From NCBI GenBank assembly GCA_002409785.1, contig DHOX01000092.1, positions 33,387-97,386 of the forward strand: a stretch of 64,000 nt of DNA, written 5' to 3'. Below, piece by piece: positions 35,595-43,045 of the stretch. Below the pieces are notes generated by a model. The model did no database searches. It was not told the DNA's origin and saw only the letters and a program-made list of their open reading frames with translations. The translations under genes were made by a program, and so were the position numbers. Each line of letters starts with the position of its first letter. Position 1 is the stretch's first letter. The stretch is from Prevotella sp. UBA5379 (GTDB lineage: Bacteria > Bacteroidota > Bacteroidia > Bacteroidales > Bacteroidaceae).

Positions 35595-36422
35595 TTAATA
35601 GTTACCACTGTCATCATCGTCGGCAATATCTTCGGCTTCAATATTCAAGTCTTCCGGATTGGCATCATAAGTTGTGCGGTAGCTCTCTTCCGTGAGTTTG
35701 TCATCATCAAATTCATCCTCATCCTCATCCGAGTCATTATAATGATCCGTGTTTCCTTGAGTCTTTTCCGTGGTATCCTCCTTTTCGCTTTCCTGTTCTT
35801 CTTTCTTGTCAGGATCCTCAGGCGCTTCGAATTTCATGTGAATTTTTTCCGGTTCCGGTTTTTCCTTGGCAAAGATCGCTTCCACCCATGTTCCCTTTGG
35901 AATCTCCAGCACCTCATAGCCATCCTTGACCTTTTTCTCATAAAGGCCGCCAGATTTATGAAGACGGTCTTTAGGAAGAGTGGTTGTGCTGATATCAAAT
36001 CCACTTTCAATAATATCCTGGATACTCTGTGGCAGGCTTTCCCATCCACCTCCGAAATTCCGGTTGAGCACTTCCATCAGTTTGATGGCAGAAATATGAT
36101 GAATATTTTCGTATGTGAGATCAGTGACCCTCAGGATAGGACGTTTTCTGATGGCCCATTTGACCTTCTTGTCATCATTGACACGTACGGTGCCGATTTT
36201 ATAACCATTCGATTCATACTTCTTTATCACCTCTGGTTTGTCGACTTGAATCTCCTCGACGTAAAAGGCACTCCGGATTATATCCAGGTAACGACGCATG
36301 TTATCCTTTAGGTCAGCATCTTTTCCGGCTGATTCCCACATGCGAAAAATATCATTCTCCTGGATGTCCCAAATATTGCTCTTGTTTAATGTCTTTAAAG
36401 TTAAAGTTTTCTCTTTCTTCAT
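35595..36422 (-). CDS. Hypothetical protein with acidic C-terminal tail
   Basis: 275 residues from ATG 36422; a TTG at 36443 would add seven residues but overlaps the promoter. I do not recognise the family. N-terminal half (about 1-130) is a mixed, basic domain beginning MKKEKTLTLKTLNKSNIWDIQ; the middle has FGGGWESLPQSIQDIIESGFDIS and DGYEVLEIPKGTWVEAIFAK. From about residue 195 to the end it is low-complexity and very acidic (many Glu/Asp), probably disordered. No signal peptide or membrane helix, so cytoplasmic. A convincing two-box promoter supports real expression, and a long frame on the opposite strand is explained as a shadow. DNA mimicry or chaperone-like roles are only guesses. Confidence 0.82.
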   Translation of the reverse strand: MKKEKTLTLKTLNKSNIWDIQENDIFRMWESAGKDADLKDNMRRYLDIIRSAFYVEEIQVDKPEVIKKYESNGYKIGTVRVNDDKKVKWAIRKRPILRVTDLTYENIHHISAIKLMEVLNRNFGGGWESLPQSIQDIIESGFDISTTTLPKDRLHKSGGLYEKKVKDGYEVLEIPKGTWVEAIFAKEKPEPEKIHMKFEAPEDPDKKEEQESEKEDTTEKTQGNTDHYNDSDEDEDEFDDDKLTEESYRTTYDANPEDLNIEAEDIADDDDSGNY

Positions 36423-36440
36423 AACCTTATATTTTGGGTG

Positions 36441-36472
36441 CAAAAGTAATTACTTCGCATTAAAATCCCAAA
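36441..36472 (-). promoter_or_regulatory. Promoter of the acidic hypothetical protein gene
   Basis: Minus strand: -33 TTTG (36469-36472), a 20-base spacer and -7 TACTTTTG (36441-36448), 18 bases before the ATG. It is back to back with the rarA promoter 17 bases away. Confidence 0.72.
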
Positions 36473-36489
36473 TTTTTCCCGTAGATTTT

Positions 36490-36521
36490 TTTGCATATCC
36501 GCGAGATATTTTTTATTTTTG
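36490..36521 (+). promoter_or_regulatory. Promoter of rarA, nearly leaderless
   Basis: TTTG at 36490-36493, a 20-base spacer, TATTTTTG at 36514-36521, and the ATG eight bases later at 36530. Confidence 0.7.
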
Positions 36522-36529
36522 TCTCTTGA

Positions 36530-37807
36530 ATGACAGAACCTTTAGCTGAAAGAATGAGACCGCGCTCGCTTGACGACTTTGTCGGACAGCAGCATCTGGT
36601 AGGGCCGGGGGGAGTACTCCGTAACATGATAGATTCCGGTCGTATTTCCTCTATGCTCTTATGGGGACCTCCCGGAGTAGGAAAGACTACTTTGGCAAGA
36701 ATTATCGCTCATAGGATGAATGTGCCCTTTTTCACGCTCAGTGCAGTGACTAGTGGTGTAAAAGAGGTGAGGGATATTATTAATAAGGCGAGAGATAAAA
36801 CCCTCTTTCATCAGGCTTCACCTATCTTGTTTATTGATGAAATTCATCGCTTTTCCAAGAGTCAGCAGGATTCCTTGCTGGGCGCTGTTGAGGACGGAAC
36901 GGTGACCTTGATAGGGGCAACGACTGAAAATCCGTCTTTTGAAGTGATCAGGCCCTTGTTGTCACGCTGCCAGCTCTATGTCCTGCATCCTTTGGAAAAG
37001 GACGACCTGAAAAAACTTCTTCTCCGAGCCATCTCGCAGGATGTAGAACTCAAGAAAAAGAAGATCATTCTTCAGGAGAGTGGCGCCCTGTTAAGGTATA
37101 GCGGTGGAGATGCCCGGAAACTTCTCAATATCCTTGAACTCGTCGTAGAAGTAGCAGGAAGTGACACTGTTGTCATTACTGATCAGGTTGTGGAGGAACG
37201 TCTGCAGAAGAATCCGTTGGCTTATGACAAGCAGGGGGATATGCATTATGATATTATTTCTGCATTCATTAAAAGCATCAGGGGAAGTGATCCTGATGCA
37301 GCATTATATTGGCTTGCCCGGATGATTGAGGGGGGAGAACAGCCTGAATTTATTGCCCGCCGGCTGGTTATCAGTGCCGCTGAAGATATTGGCCTGGCTA
37401 ATCCGAATGCCCTTTTGCTGGCTAATGCAGCATTTGATGCAGTCATGAAGATCGGATGGCCGGAAGGCCGTATTCCATTGGCTGAGGCTACGGTGTATCT
37501 GGCAGCGAGCCCGAAAAGCAATTCTGCTTATTTGGGAGTTGATTCTGCTCTCCAACTGGTAAAGAGAACCGGCAACCTCCCTGTACCTCTGCCTATACGT
37601 AATGCACCGACTAAACTGATGGCAGATCTGGGGTATCATGACGGATATAAATATCCTCATGATTATCCTGGACATTTTACCGAACAGCAATATCTGCCGG
37701 ATGAGGTCAAGAGTGCGAGGATATGGCATGCTCAGCATAGTCCTGTGGAAGAGCATCTGTATCAATGGATGAAGACTTGCTGGGGGCAACGTTTTGAGGA
37801 TAAATAA
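36530..37807 (+). CDS. rarA: Replication-associated recombination protein A
   Basis: AAA+ ATPase (RarA/MgsA, Mgs1/WRNIP1 family) acting at stalled replication forks. 425 residues: N-terminal PLAERMRPRSLDDFVGQQHLVG, Walker A GPPGVGKT (46-53), Walker B FIDEIHRFSKSQQD (Asp103, Glu104), sensor-1 GATTENPSFEV, arginine finger in LLSRCQLYVL, and the C-terminal tetramerisation domain with DPDAALYWLARMIEGGEQPEFIARRL and the YKYPHDYPGHF signature. Clamp-loader-like RuvB is excluded by this C-terminus. Complete. It has a nearly leaderless start and precedes a dehydrogenase gene by 66 bases. Confidence 0.96.
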   Translation: MTEPLAERMRPRSLDDFVGQQHLVGPGGVLRNMIDSGRISSMLLWGPPGVGKTTLARIIAHRMNVPFFTLSAVTSGVKEVRDIINKARDKTLFHQASPILFIDEIHRFSKSQQDSLLGAVEDGTVTLIGATTENPSFEVIRPLLSRCQLYVLHPLEKDDLKKLLLRAISQDVELKKKKIILQESGALLRYSGGDARKLLNILELVVEVAGSDTVVITDQVVEERLQKNPLAYDKQGDMHYDIISAFIKSIRGSDPDAALYWLARMIEGGEQPEFIARRLVISAAEDIGLANPNALLLANAAFDAVMKIGWPEGRIPLAEATVYLAASPKSNSAYLGVDSALQLVKRTGNLPVPLPIRNAPTKLMADLGYHDGYKYPHDYPGHFTEQQYLPDEVKSARIWHAQHSPVEEHLYQWMKTCWGQRFEDK

Positions 37808-37873
37808 TAATCTTTTGCCTGTCAACTGAATTAAAATAATTGAAACGGGCATCGGAAATAAAAAACAGTGATC

Positions 37874-38830
37874 ATGAAAATAGTAGAGTTAGATGGTTAT
37901 GCCGTCAATCCCGGTGATCTCTCTTGGGATGAACTGAAGGAAATGGGTGAGATGGTGATCTATGATCGTTCGGCACCTGGGCAGGTTGTAGAGCGTGCAA
38001 AAGATGCAGAACTGATTATGACCAATAAAGTGCAAATTACGGATCAGGTCATGTCACAGTTACCTAAATTGAGATATATTGGTATAATGGCGACCGGAAT
38101 AAATGTGGTGGATATTGTCGCAGCCAGGAAACGGGGCATCATCGTGACAAATATCCCTTCTTATAGTACAGACAGTGTGGCACAGATGGTGTTTGCCCAT
38201 ATCTTGAATATTACCAATCAGGTGGACCATTATGCAAACCTAAATCGTAAGGGACGCTGGAGCCATAATCAGGATTTCTGTTACTGGGACAGCCCTATCA
38301 TAGAACTTGCCAATAAGACAATCGGAATAGTCGGCCTGGGCCATATCGGCACTGAGGTGGCGAAGATTGCACGGGATTTCGGGATGGATGTTTTTGCCTA
38401 TACCAGCAGGAATGCTACTGATCTGCCAGCAGGAATACAAAAGACCTCTTTGGATGGCCTGTTTGGGGTAAGCGATATTCTTTCTTTGCATTGTCCCTTG
38501 ACTCCTGGTACGAGAGAGATGATCAATAAAGAAAGTTTGAAGAAAATGAAAAGAGGGGCTATCTTGATCAATACTGGACGGGGACCTCTGGTCAATGAAC
38601 AGGATGTTGCTGATGCCTTGAAGAGTGGCCAATTAGGTGCCTATGGAGCAGATGTCATGGTGTCTGAACCACCGTCGGCTGACAATCCTTTGTTCCTGCA
38701 GCCACATGCTTATCTTACTCCTCATATTGCATGGGCTTCCAAGGAAGCCCGGATGAGGCTGATGAAAATATGTGTCGATAATGTCAGGGCTTTTCTTGCC
38801 GGACATCCTGTTCATGTCGTCAATCAATAA
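37874..38830 (+). CDS. D-2-hydroxyacid dehydrogenase (glycerate dehydrogenase-like)
   Basis: NAD(P)-dependent reductase of 2-oxoacids, 318 residues from ATG 37874 (an upstream in-frame GTG at 37868 is less likely). Seen: the nucleotide-binding GLGHIGTEVAKIA, substrate-contact motif MATGINVVDI, LHCPLTPGTREMI, the catalytic Arg region NTGRGPLVNE, and the catalytic His in LTPHIAWAS. The PHIAWAS ending and the NIPSYSTDSVAQ segment resemble glycerate/hydroxypyruvate reductases rather than D-lactate dehydrogenases, but the substrate is uncertain. No regulatory ACT domain. Same strand as rarA; no operon logic evident. Confidence 0.9.
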   Translation: MKIVELDGYAVNPGDLSWDELKEMGEMVIYDRSAPGQVVERAKDAELIMTNKVQITDQVMSQLPKLRYIGIMATGINVVDIVAARKRGIIVTNIPSYSTDSVAQMVFAHILNITNQVDHYANLNRKGRWSHNQDFCYWDSPIIELANKTIGIVGLGHIGTEVAKIARDFGMDVFAYTSRNATDLPAGIQKTSLDGLFGVSDILSLHCPLTPGTREMINKESLKKMKRGAILINTGRGPLVNEQDVADALKSGQLGAYGADVMVSEPPSADNPLFLQPHAYLTPHIAWASKEARMRLMKICVDNVRAFLAGHPVHVVNQ

Positions 38831-38944
38831 ACGTTAATGTTCTTTTCCTGTCTTTGCAGAAACAGCACTGTTGATGGCATGGCAAAGAGCTGTCAACTGG
38901 CATTTTGCTAAAGAGAATGGATTCTTTTATTCATAAGATAAAAA

Positions 38945-39583
38945 ATGCTTTATCCTGATCCCCAATTTGTCTCAACACTTCAGAAAGTCATTGAGTTTAT
39001 AGGTACTTTCGCTTTTGCAGTTTCCGGTATTCGGCTGGCGGCTACAAAACATTTCGATTGGTTTGGCGGTTTCGTCTGTGGTTTTGCCGTCGCCATAGGA
39101 GGGGGGACCATTCGTGATGTCATGCTGGGCGTCACTCCCTTCTGGATGACTTCTTCCATTTATATTCTTTGTACTTTCTTAGCTCAGGCCATCGTTATTG
39201 TTTTTCATAAATACCTGAAAAGACTGGATAATACCTGGCTTATCTTTGACACTCTGGGACTTGCCCTGTTCAATATCGCCGGGATCCAGAAGTCTCTGGC
39301 CCTGGGATTTCCTTTTTGGGTAGCTATTGTCATGGGATGTATTACTGGTGCGGCCGGAGGAATTATCAGAGATGTCCTGCTCAACATAGAACCGGTCATC
39401 TTCCGTAAGGAGATCTATGCTTCTGCCTGTCTTGCGGGAGGATTGATTTACTGGGTCCTCTATTTGCTTAAAGTGAATATCGCGATAACAGCAGTCTCAA
39501 GTTTTTTAGTGGTCTGCATCATCCGTTTCCTGGCAGTAAAGTATCATATCTCTTTACCGATATTGCATGATGAAGAACAATGA
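38945..39583 (+). CDS. TRIC-type trimeric cation channel (UPF0126/YadS-like)
   Basis: 212-residue inner membrane protein with about seven hydrophobic helices in two homologous halves. The paired UPF0126 signatures are visible: FAFAVSGIRLAATKHFDWFGG followed by GGGTIRDVMLG in the first half and GAAGGIIRDVLLN in the second. Prokaryotic members are trimeric cation channels related to animal TRIC proteins; some bacterial members have been linked to glycine uptake, so the physiological role here is open. Starts at ATG 38945, 114 bases after the dehydrogenase; may be a single gene. Confidence 0.9.
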   Translation: MLYPDPQFVSTLQKVIEFIGTFAFAVSGIRLAATKHFDWFGGFVCGFAVAIGGGTIRDVMLGVTPFWMTSSIYILCTFLAQAIVIVFHKYLKRLDNTWLIFDTLGLALFNIAGIQKSLALGFPFWVAIVMGCITGAAGGIIRDVLLNIEPVIFRKEIYASACLAGGLIYWVLYLLKVNIAITAVSSFLVVCIIRFLAVKYHISLPILHDEEQ

Positions 39584-39690
39584 AAACAAGAGATGATAGG
39601 GAAAAGTGGTTCAAATAATATTGTCGTTTTGTTGACGATAAGAAAGAATCATAGTCACTGATTTTTATGACGATAGTCACTTGTGGACGA

Positions 39691-39747
39691 TATGGTGCAT
39701 TTTGCCCCCCTAAAATGGTGCATTATGGTACCCCAAAATGCACCATA
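39691..39747. repeat. Nested inverted repeat built on ATGGTGCATT
   Basis: TATGGTGCATTTTG (39691-39704) is exactly inverted at 39734-39747 (14 of 14). The 29-base centre carries a third copy, ATGGTGCATT (39715-39724), so the decamer appears twice forward and once inverted, separated by C-runs. It lies in the 267-base gap between the TRIC gene and the tRNA pair, which holds no reading frame. It could be a REP/MITE-like element or a strong RNA hairpin. Confidence 0.75.
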
Positions 39748-39850
39748 TTGCTCCTTAATGACTATACCCCCTGAATCAAGCGTCCAGGTCAGGGACATTA
39801 AGACCCTGTAATCATATTTATACTGTAAAAAGGTATCTTTTCAATGATGA

Positions 39851-39920
39851 GCGGGGTACGGGAATCGAACCCGCCTCCCAGGCTTGGGAAGCCCGTACAC
39901 TACCGATGTGCTAACCCCGC
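39851..39920 (-). tRNA. tRNA-Gly (anticodon CCC)
   Basis: 70 bases that fold into a full cloverleaf: acceptor GCGGGGT/ACCCCGC, anticodon loop TTCCCAA giving CCC (reads GGG), T-arm with GGTTCGATTCC. The CCA end is not encoded. It lies 34 bases downstream of tRNA-Thr and is probably in the same transcript. Confidence 0.96.
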
Positions 39921-39954
39921 AATAACAATGAGAAAAGATAACTGAACATTGTTG

Positions 39955-40027
<73 letters not shown>

Positions 40028-40039
40028 GATTTGCGACTG

Positions 40040-40047
40040 CAAAGGTA
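40040..40047 (-). promoter_or_regulatory. -7 promoter box of the tRNA-Thr/tRNA-Gly unit
   Basis: TACCTTTG on the minus strand, an exact TAnnTTTG match, 12 bases upstream of the mature tRNA-Thr 5' end. No clear -33 box at the usual distance. Confidence 0.6.
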
Positions 40048-40066
40048 ATCAAATTTATTTAAAAAG

Positions 40067-40129
40067 AAAAAAGGAGAGCGGGGAAATTCTGACTTTAACG
40101 TCTGTTAAGAATTCCCCGATCTCCTTTTT
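40067..40129 (-). terminator. Terminator of clpC
   Basis: Long imperfect stem pairing AAAAAGGAGA-CGGGGAA with TTCCCCG-TCTCCTTTTT around a ~24-base loop, 22 bases after the clpC stop. On the minus strand it ends in a T-rich tract (TTTTTTCTTTTT). It insulates clpC from the tRNA promoter. Confidence 0.8.
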
Positions 40130-40150
40130 CTGAGCCCCCTGTAGGTAGTT

Positions 40151-42745
40151 CTATTTCACCTGTGGTGTTTCCTGCGTTTGAATTTCCATCTTAGGCAAAG
40201 GACTCTCCTTAAAAGTCAGTTCGTCTTTATTAGGGTTCTTGCCAATGGAAATCTGTGCCCCTTGCTTGATGTTACCGTTGAGGATCTTTTCGCATAGTCC
40301 ATCCTCAATATACTGTTGGATGGCGCGTTTCAGAGGACGGGCGCCAAACTGCACATCGTATCCTTTGGTTGCTACAAATTCCTTTGCCTTATCCGTAATC
40401 TGGATATGATAGCCAAGGTCATTGATGCGCTTCGACAAACTGATCAACTCTAAGTCGATGATCTTCTTGATAGAGTTCATATCCAACTGGTCGAAAGTAA
40501 TGATTTCATCGAGGCGGTTAAGGAATTCAGGAGAGAACTGTCTGCTCAGACTCTTCTGGATAATGGAACGGGCATACTGCTTGTCATACTCATTATTTGC
40601 CAGGCCCTGGGTCCCTGCAGCATTGAATCCTATTCCGCGTCCGAATTCCTTCAGTTGTTTCGTACCGGCATTGGAGGTCATGATGATCACGGTGTTGCGG
40701 AAATCTACTAGCCTTCCATTCCCATCCGTGAGGCGCCCCTCATCGAGTACCTGCAGCAGAAGATTGAATACATTGCCATGAGCTTTTTCGATCTCGTCAA
40801 GTAAGACGATGGAATAGGGATGTCTGCGAACCTGCTCGGTAAGTTGCCCGCCTTCTTCATAGCCGACATACCCCGGGGGAGCTCCGATAAGTCTGGAGAC
40901 ATTGAAACTTTCCGTATACTCACTCATATCTATCCGGATGAGTGCGTCCGTAGAGCCGAACATCTGTTCAGCCAGTTTCTTGGCAGTATAAGTTTTACCT
41001 ACACCCGTTGGTCCCAGGAACATGAAGGCGCCGATGGGGTGGTTCGGGTCTTTTAACCCTACACGGTTACGCTGGATGGCCCTTACCAGAGTATCGATGG
41101 CAGTATCCTGACCGATGACTTGCTTCTTGAGTTCAGCAGACATCCTGCGAAGCCGGATACCTTCGGCCTCTTCCATTTTCTGGACAGGGACACCTGTCAT
41201 CATTGAGACGACATCAGCCACTTGAGGTTCATCAACGACGACTTTCTCGCCTGTTTCACCTTTGGCCCATTTATCCTGAAAGTCTTGCAACTGCTGTTCC
41301 AGTTCCGTCTGGCGGTCCCTGTAGCTTGCTGCCAGTTCGAAATTCTGACTCTGTACGGCATTTTGCTTCTTTTTCTTCACCTCTTCGATTTCTTTTTCCC
41401 TCTCGGTGACCTCTGGTGGGATCTTTGCATGCTTGAGATGAACCCTTGACCCTACTTCATCCAGAACATCAATAGCCTTGTCCGGGAAAAAGCGATCCGT
41501 TACATAACGGTCTGTCAGTTTGACACACGCCTTGAGCGCCTCATCTGTATAACTCACATGGTGGTGCTGCTCATATCTGTCCTTGATATTGTTAAGGATC
41601 TGCAGCGTTTCCTCCGAGTTTGTTGGGTCAATGAGCACTTTCTGGAACCGGCGTGCAAGTGCTCCGTCTTTTTCTATCGTGTTCCGGTACTCATCAAGGG
41701 TTGTTGCCCCAATGCACTGGATGGTGCCCCTTGCCAAAGCCGGTTTTAAGATGTTGGCAGCATCCATGCTTCCCGGTGTAGCTCCAGCTCCGATGATCGT
41801 ATGGATTTCATCAATAAAGATGATAATATCCGGGTTCTTCTCCAGTTCCTGGATGAGGGCACGGATCCGTTCCTCGAATTGTCCCCGGTATTTGGTTCCT
41901 GCAACGATGCCCGTCAGATCGAGACTGACCAGACGCTTGTTGAACAGGATCGGAGAAGTATGATGCTTTACGATCAACTGGGCCAATCCTTCGACGATAG
42001 CACTTTTGCCTACTCCGGGTTCACCTATTAATATAGGATTATTCTTCTTTCGTCTTCCCAGAATCTCGATAACCCTTTCTATTTCCTTTTGCCGGCCCAC
42101 AACCGGATCAAGTTTATCTTCCAGTGCAGCCTGGGTGAGATCCGTTGAAAACTTGTCGATCACCGGTGTCTTACCGTTTCCTCGACGTGTTGTGATGGTC
42201 GGATTAGCCTGAGCAGAATTGTTTCCACTGTCATCTTGAAAATTGAAAGAGGAATCATCGTCATCCTCATCCTCATCAGGCAGTTGAAGTCCATCCTGGG
42301 CCGGTTTTGCCATTTGCCGCACATAAGTGAGCGTGTCTTGATAGTTCATGTGATTATATTCCAGTACTTCTTTAGCCCCGTTATTTACTTGATCATGCAA
42401 TATGGCCAGAAGGACATGCTGCACATCTACCAGATTGGTATGCTGTACGCGGGCTTCCAGTACAGCGAGTTTCAAAATATTGCTGGCTTGTTCATTCAAC
42501 ACGAGTTCTGAGGTGATCAGCAGTTCTGACAGTTCGTCTTCCCTGACTTTATCCTCAAGTTCCGCCTTTACGGCTTTCAAATTTAGATGGAAGCGCGCAA
42601 AAAGAGCAGGAATGATCCCCTTCTTCTCCCTTAACATAGCGAGAAGAATATGCTCGGGTCCTACCGTTCTACTTTCAAGACGGCTAGCTTCTTCGCGGGA
42701 AAAGGCGAGGATTTCAGATACCTTTGGTGAAAATTGACTAGTCAT
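40151..42745 (-). CDS. clpC: ATP-dependent Clp protease ATP-binding subunit ClpC
   Basis: Hsp100 unfoldase that feeds substrates to ClpP. 864 residues in the ClpC order: two N-terminal Clp repeats (about 1-150, PEHILLAMLREKKGIIPALF and LVDVQHVLLAILHD), an acidic linker (DEDEDDDDSS), AAA-1 with GEPGVGKS (near 241) and GSMDAANILKPALARG, a UVR motif in the middle domain (about 430-465, KNAVQSQNFELAASYRDRQTELE) diagnostic of ClpC rather than ClpA or ClpB, and AAA-2 with GPTGVGKTYTAKKLAEQ (near 577). C-terminal D2-small domain complete. ATG 42745 is natural. Diverges from gyrA with a good promoter; no CtsR/McsA/McsB genes nearby. Confidence 0.96.
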   Translation of the reverse strand: MTSQFSPKVSEILAFSREEASRLESRTVGPEHILLAMLREKKGIIPALFARFHLNLKAVKAELEDKVREDELSELLITSELVLNEQASNILKLAVLEARVQHTNLVDVQHVLLAILHDQVNNGAKEVLEYNHMNYQDTLTYVRQMAKPAQDGLQLPDEDEDDDDSSFNFQDDSGNNSAQANPTITTRRGNGKTPVIDKFSTDLTQAALEDKLDPVVGRQKEIERVIEILGRRKKNNPILIGEPGVGKSAIVEGLAQLIVKHHTSPILFNKRLVSLDLTGIVAGTKYRGQFEERIRALIQELEKNPDIIIFIDEIHTIIGAGATPGSMDAANILKPALARGTIQCIGATTLDEYRNTIEKDGALARRFQKVLIDPTNSEETLQILNNIKDRYEQHHHVSYTDEALKACVKLTDRYVTDRFFPDKAIDVLDEVGSRVHLKHAKIPPEVTEREKEIEEVKKKKQNAVQSQNFELAASYRDRQTELEQQLQDFQDKWAKGETGEKVVVDEPQVADVVSMMTGVPVQKMEEAEGIRLRRMSAELKKQVIGQDTAIDTLVRAIQRNRVGLKDPNHPIGAFMFLGPTGVGKTYTAKKLAEQMFGSTDALIRIDMSEYTESFNVSRLIGAPPGYVGYEEGGQLTEQVRRHPYSIVLLDEIEKAHGNVFNLLLQVLDEGRLTDGNGRLVDFRNTVIIMTSNAGTKQLKEFGRGIGFNAAGTQGLANNEYDKQYARSIIQKSLSRQFSPEFLNRLDEIITFDQLDMNSIKKIIDLELISLSKRINDLGYHIQITDKAKEFVATKGYDVQFGARPLKRAIQQYIEDGLCEKILNGNIKQGAQISIGKNPNKDELTFKESPLPKMEIQTQETPQVK

Positions 42746-42778
42746 ATATCTTTTCCTTTCTATTATTAAATCTCATTA

Positions 42779-42809
42779 CAAATATAAAACTATTTTCTGA
42801 ATTTGCAAA
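42779..42809 (-). promoter_or_regulatory. Promoter of clpC
   Basis: Minus strand: -33 TTTG (42806-42809), a 19-base spacer, -7 TATATTTG (42779-42786), 33 bases before the clpC ATG. Confidence 0.75.
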
Positions 42810-42921
42810 CACTGTGCCAATATTATTTTCAAATCAGGAAACAGGGAAATAAAGATACCTTTTTTTGTTCTGTTCATTTGATTTTTTCGCTATAACGCTT
42901 TTACATTCGGAATATTTTTTG

Positions 42922-42929
42922 TAAATTTG
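42922..42929 (+). promoter_or_regulatory. -7 promoter box of gyrA
   Basis: TAAATTTG, exact consensus, 116 bases before the gyrA ATG. The roughly 110-base leader contains a GGCC-TCTATG-GGCC mini-hairpin followed by TTTT (42973-42990) and a 15-codon frame (42971-43018). No clear -33 box. Confidence 0.6.
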
Positions 42930-43045
42930 TCTCGCTTAATCAGTACCTGAAGTGAATAGAGAAGGTTTAAATGGCCTCTATGGGCCTTTTCTTTAAAATG
43001 AGTAAGCATAAAATGTAAGTTATATATAAACAATTAGATATAATA

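Noticed and set aside
35442..36311. 289-codon plus-strand frame overlapping the acidic hypothetical protein
   Set aside because: It lies opposite a gene with a two-box promoter and sensible composition; its product is an artificial Phe/Ile-rich sequence that mirrors the Glu/Asp-rich codons of the other strand.
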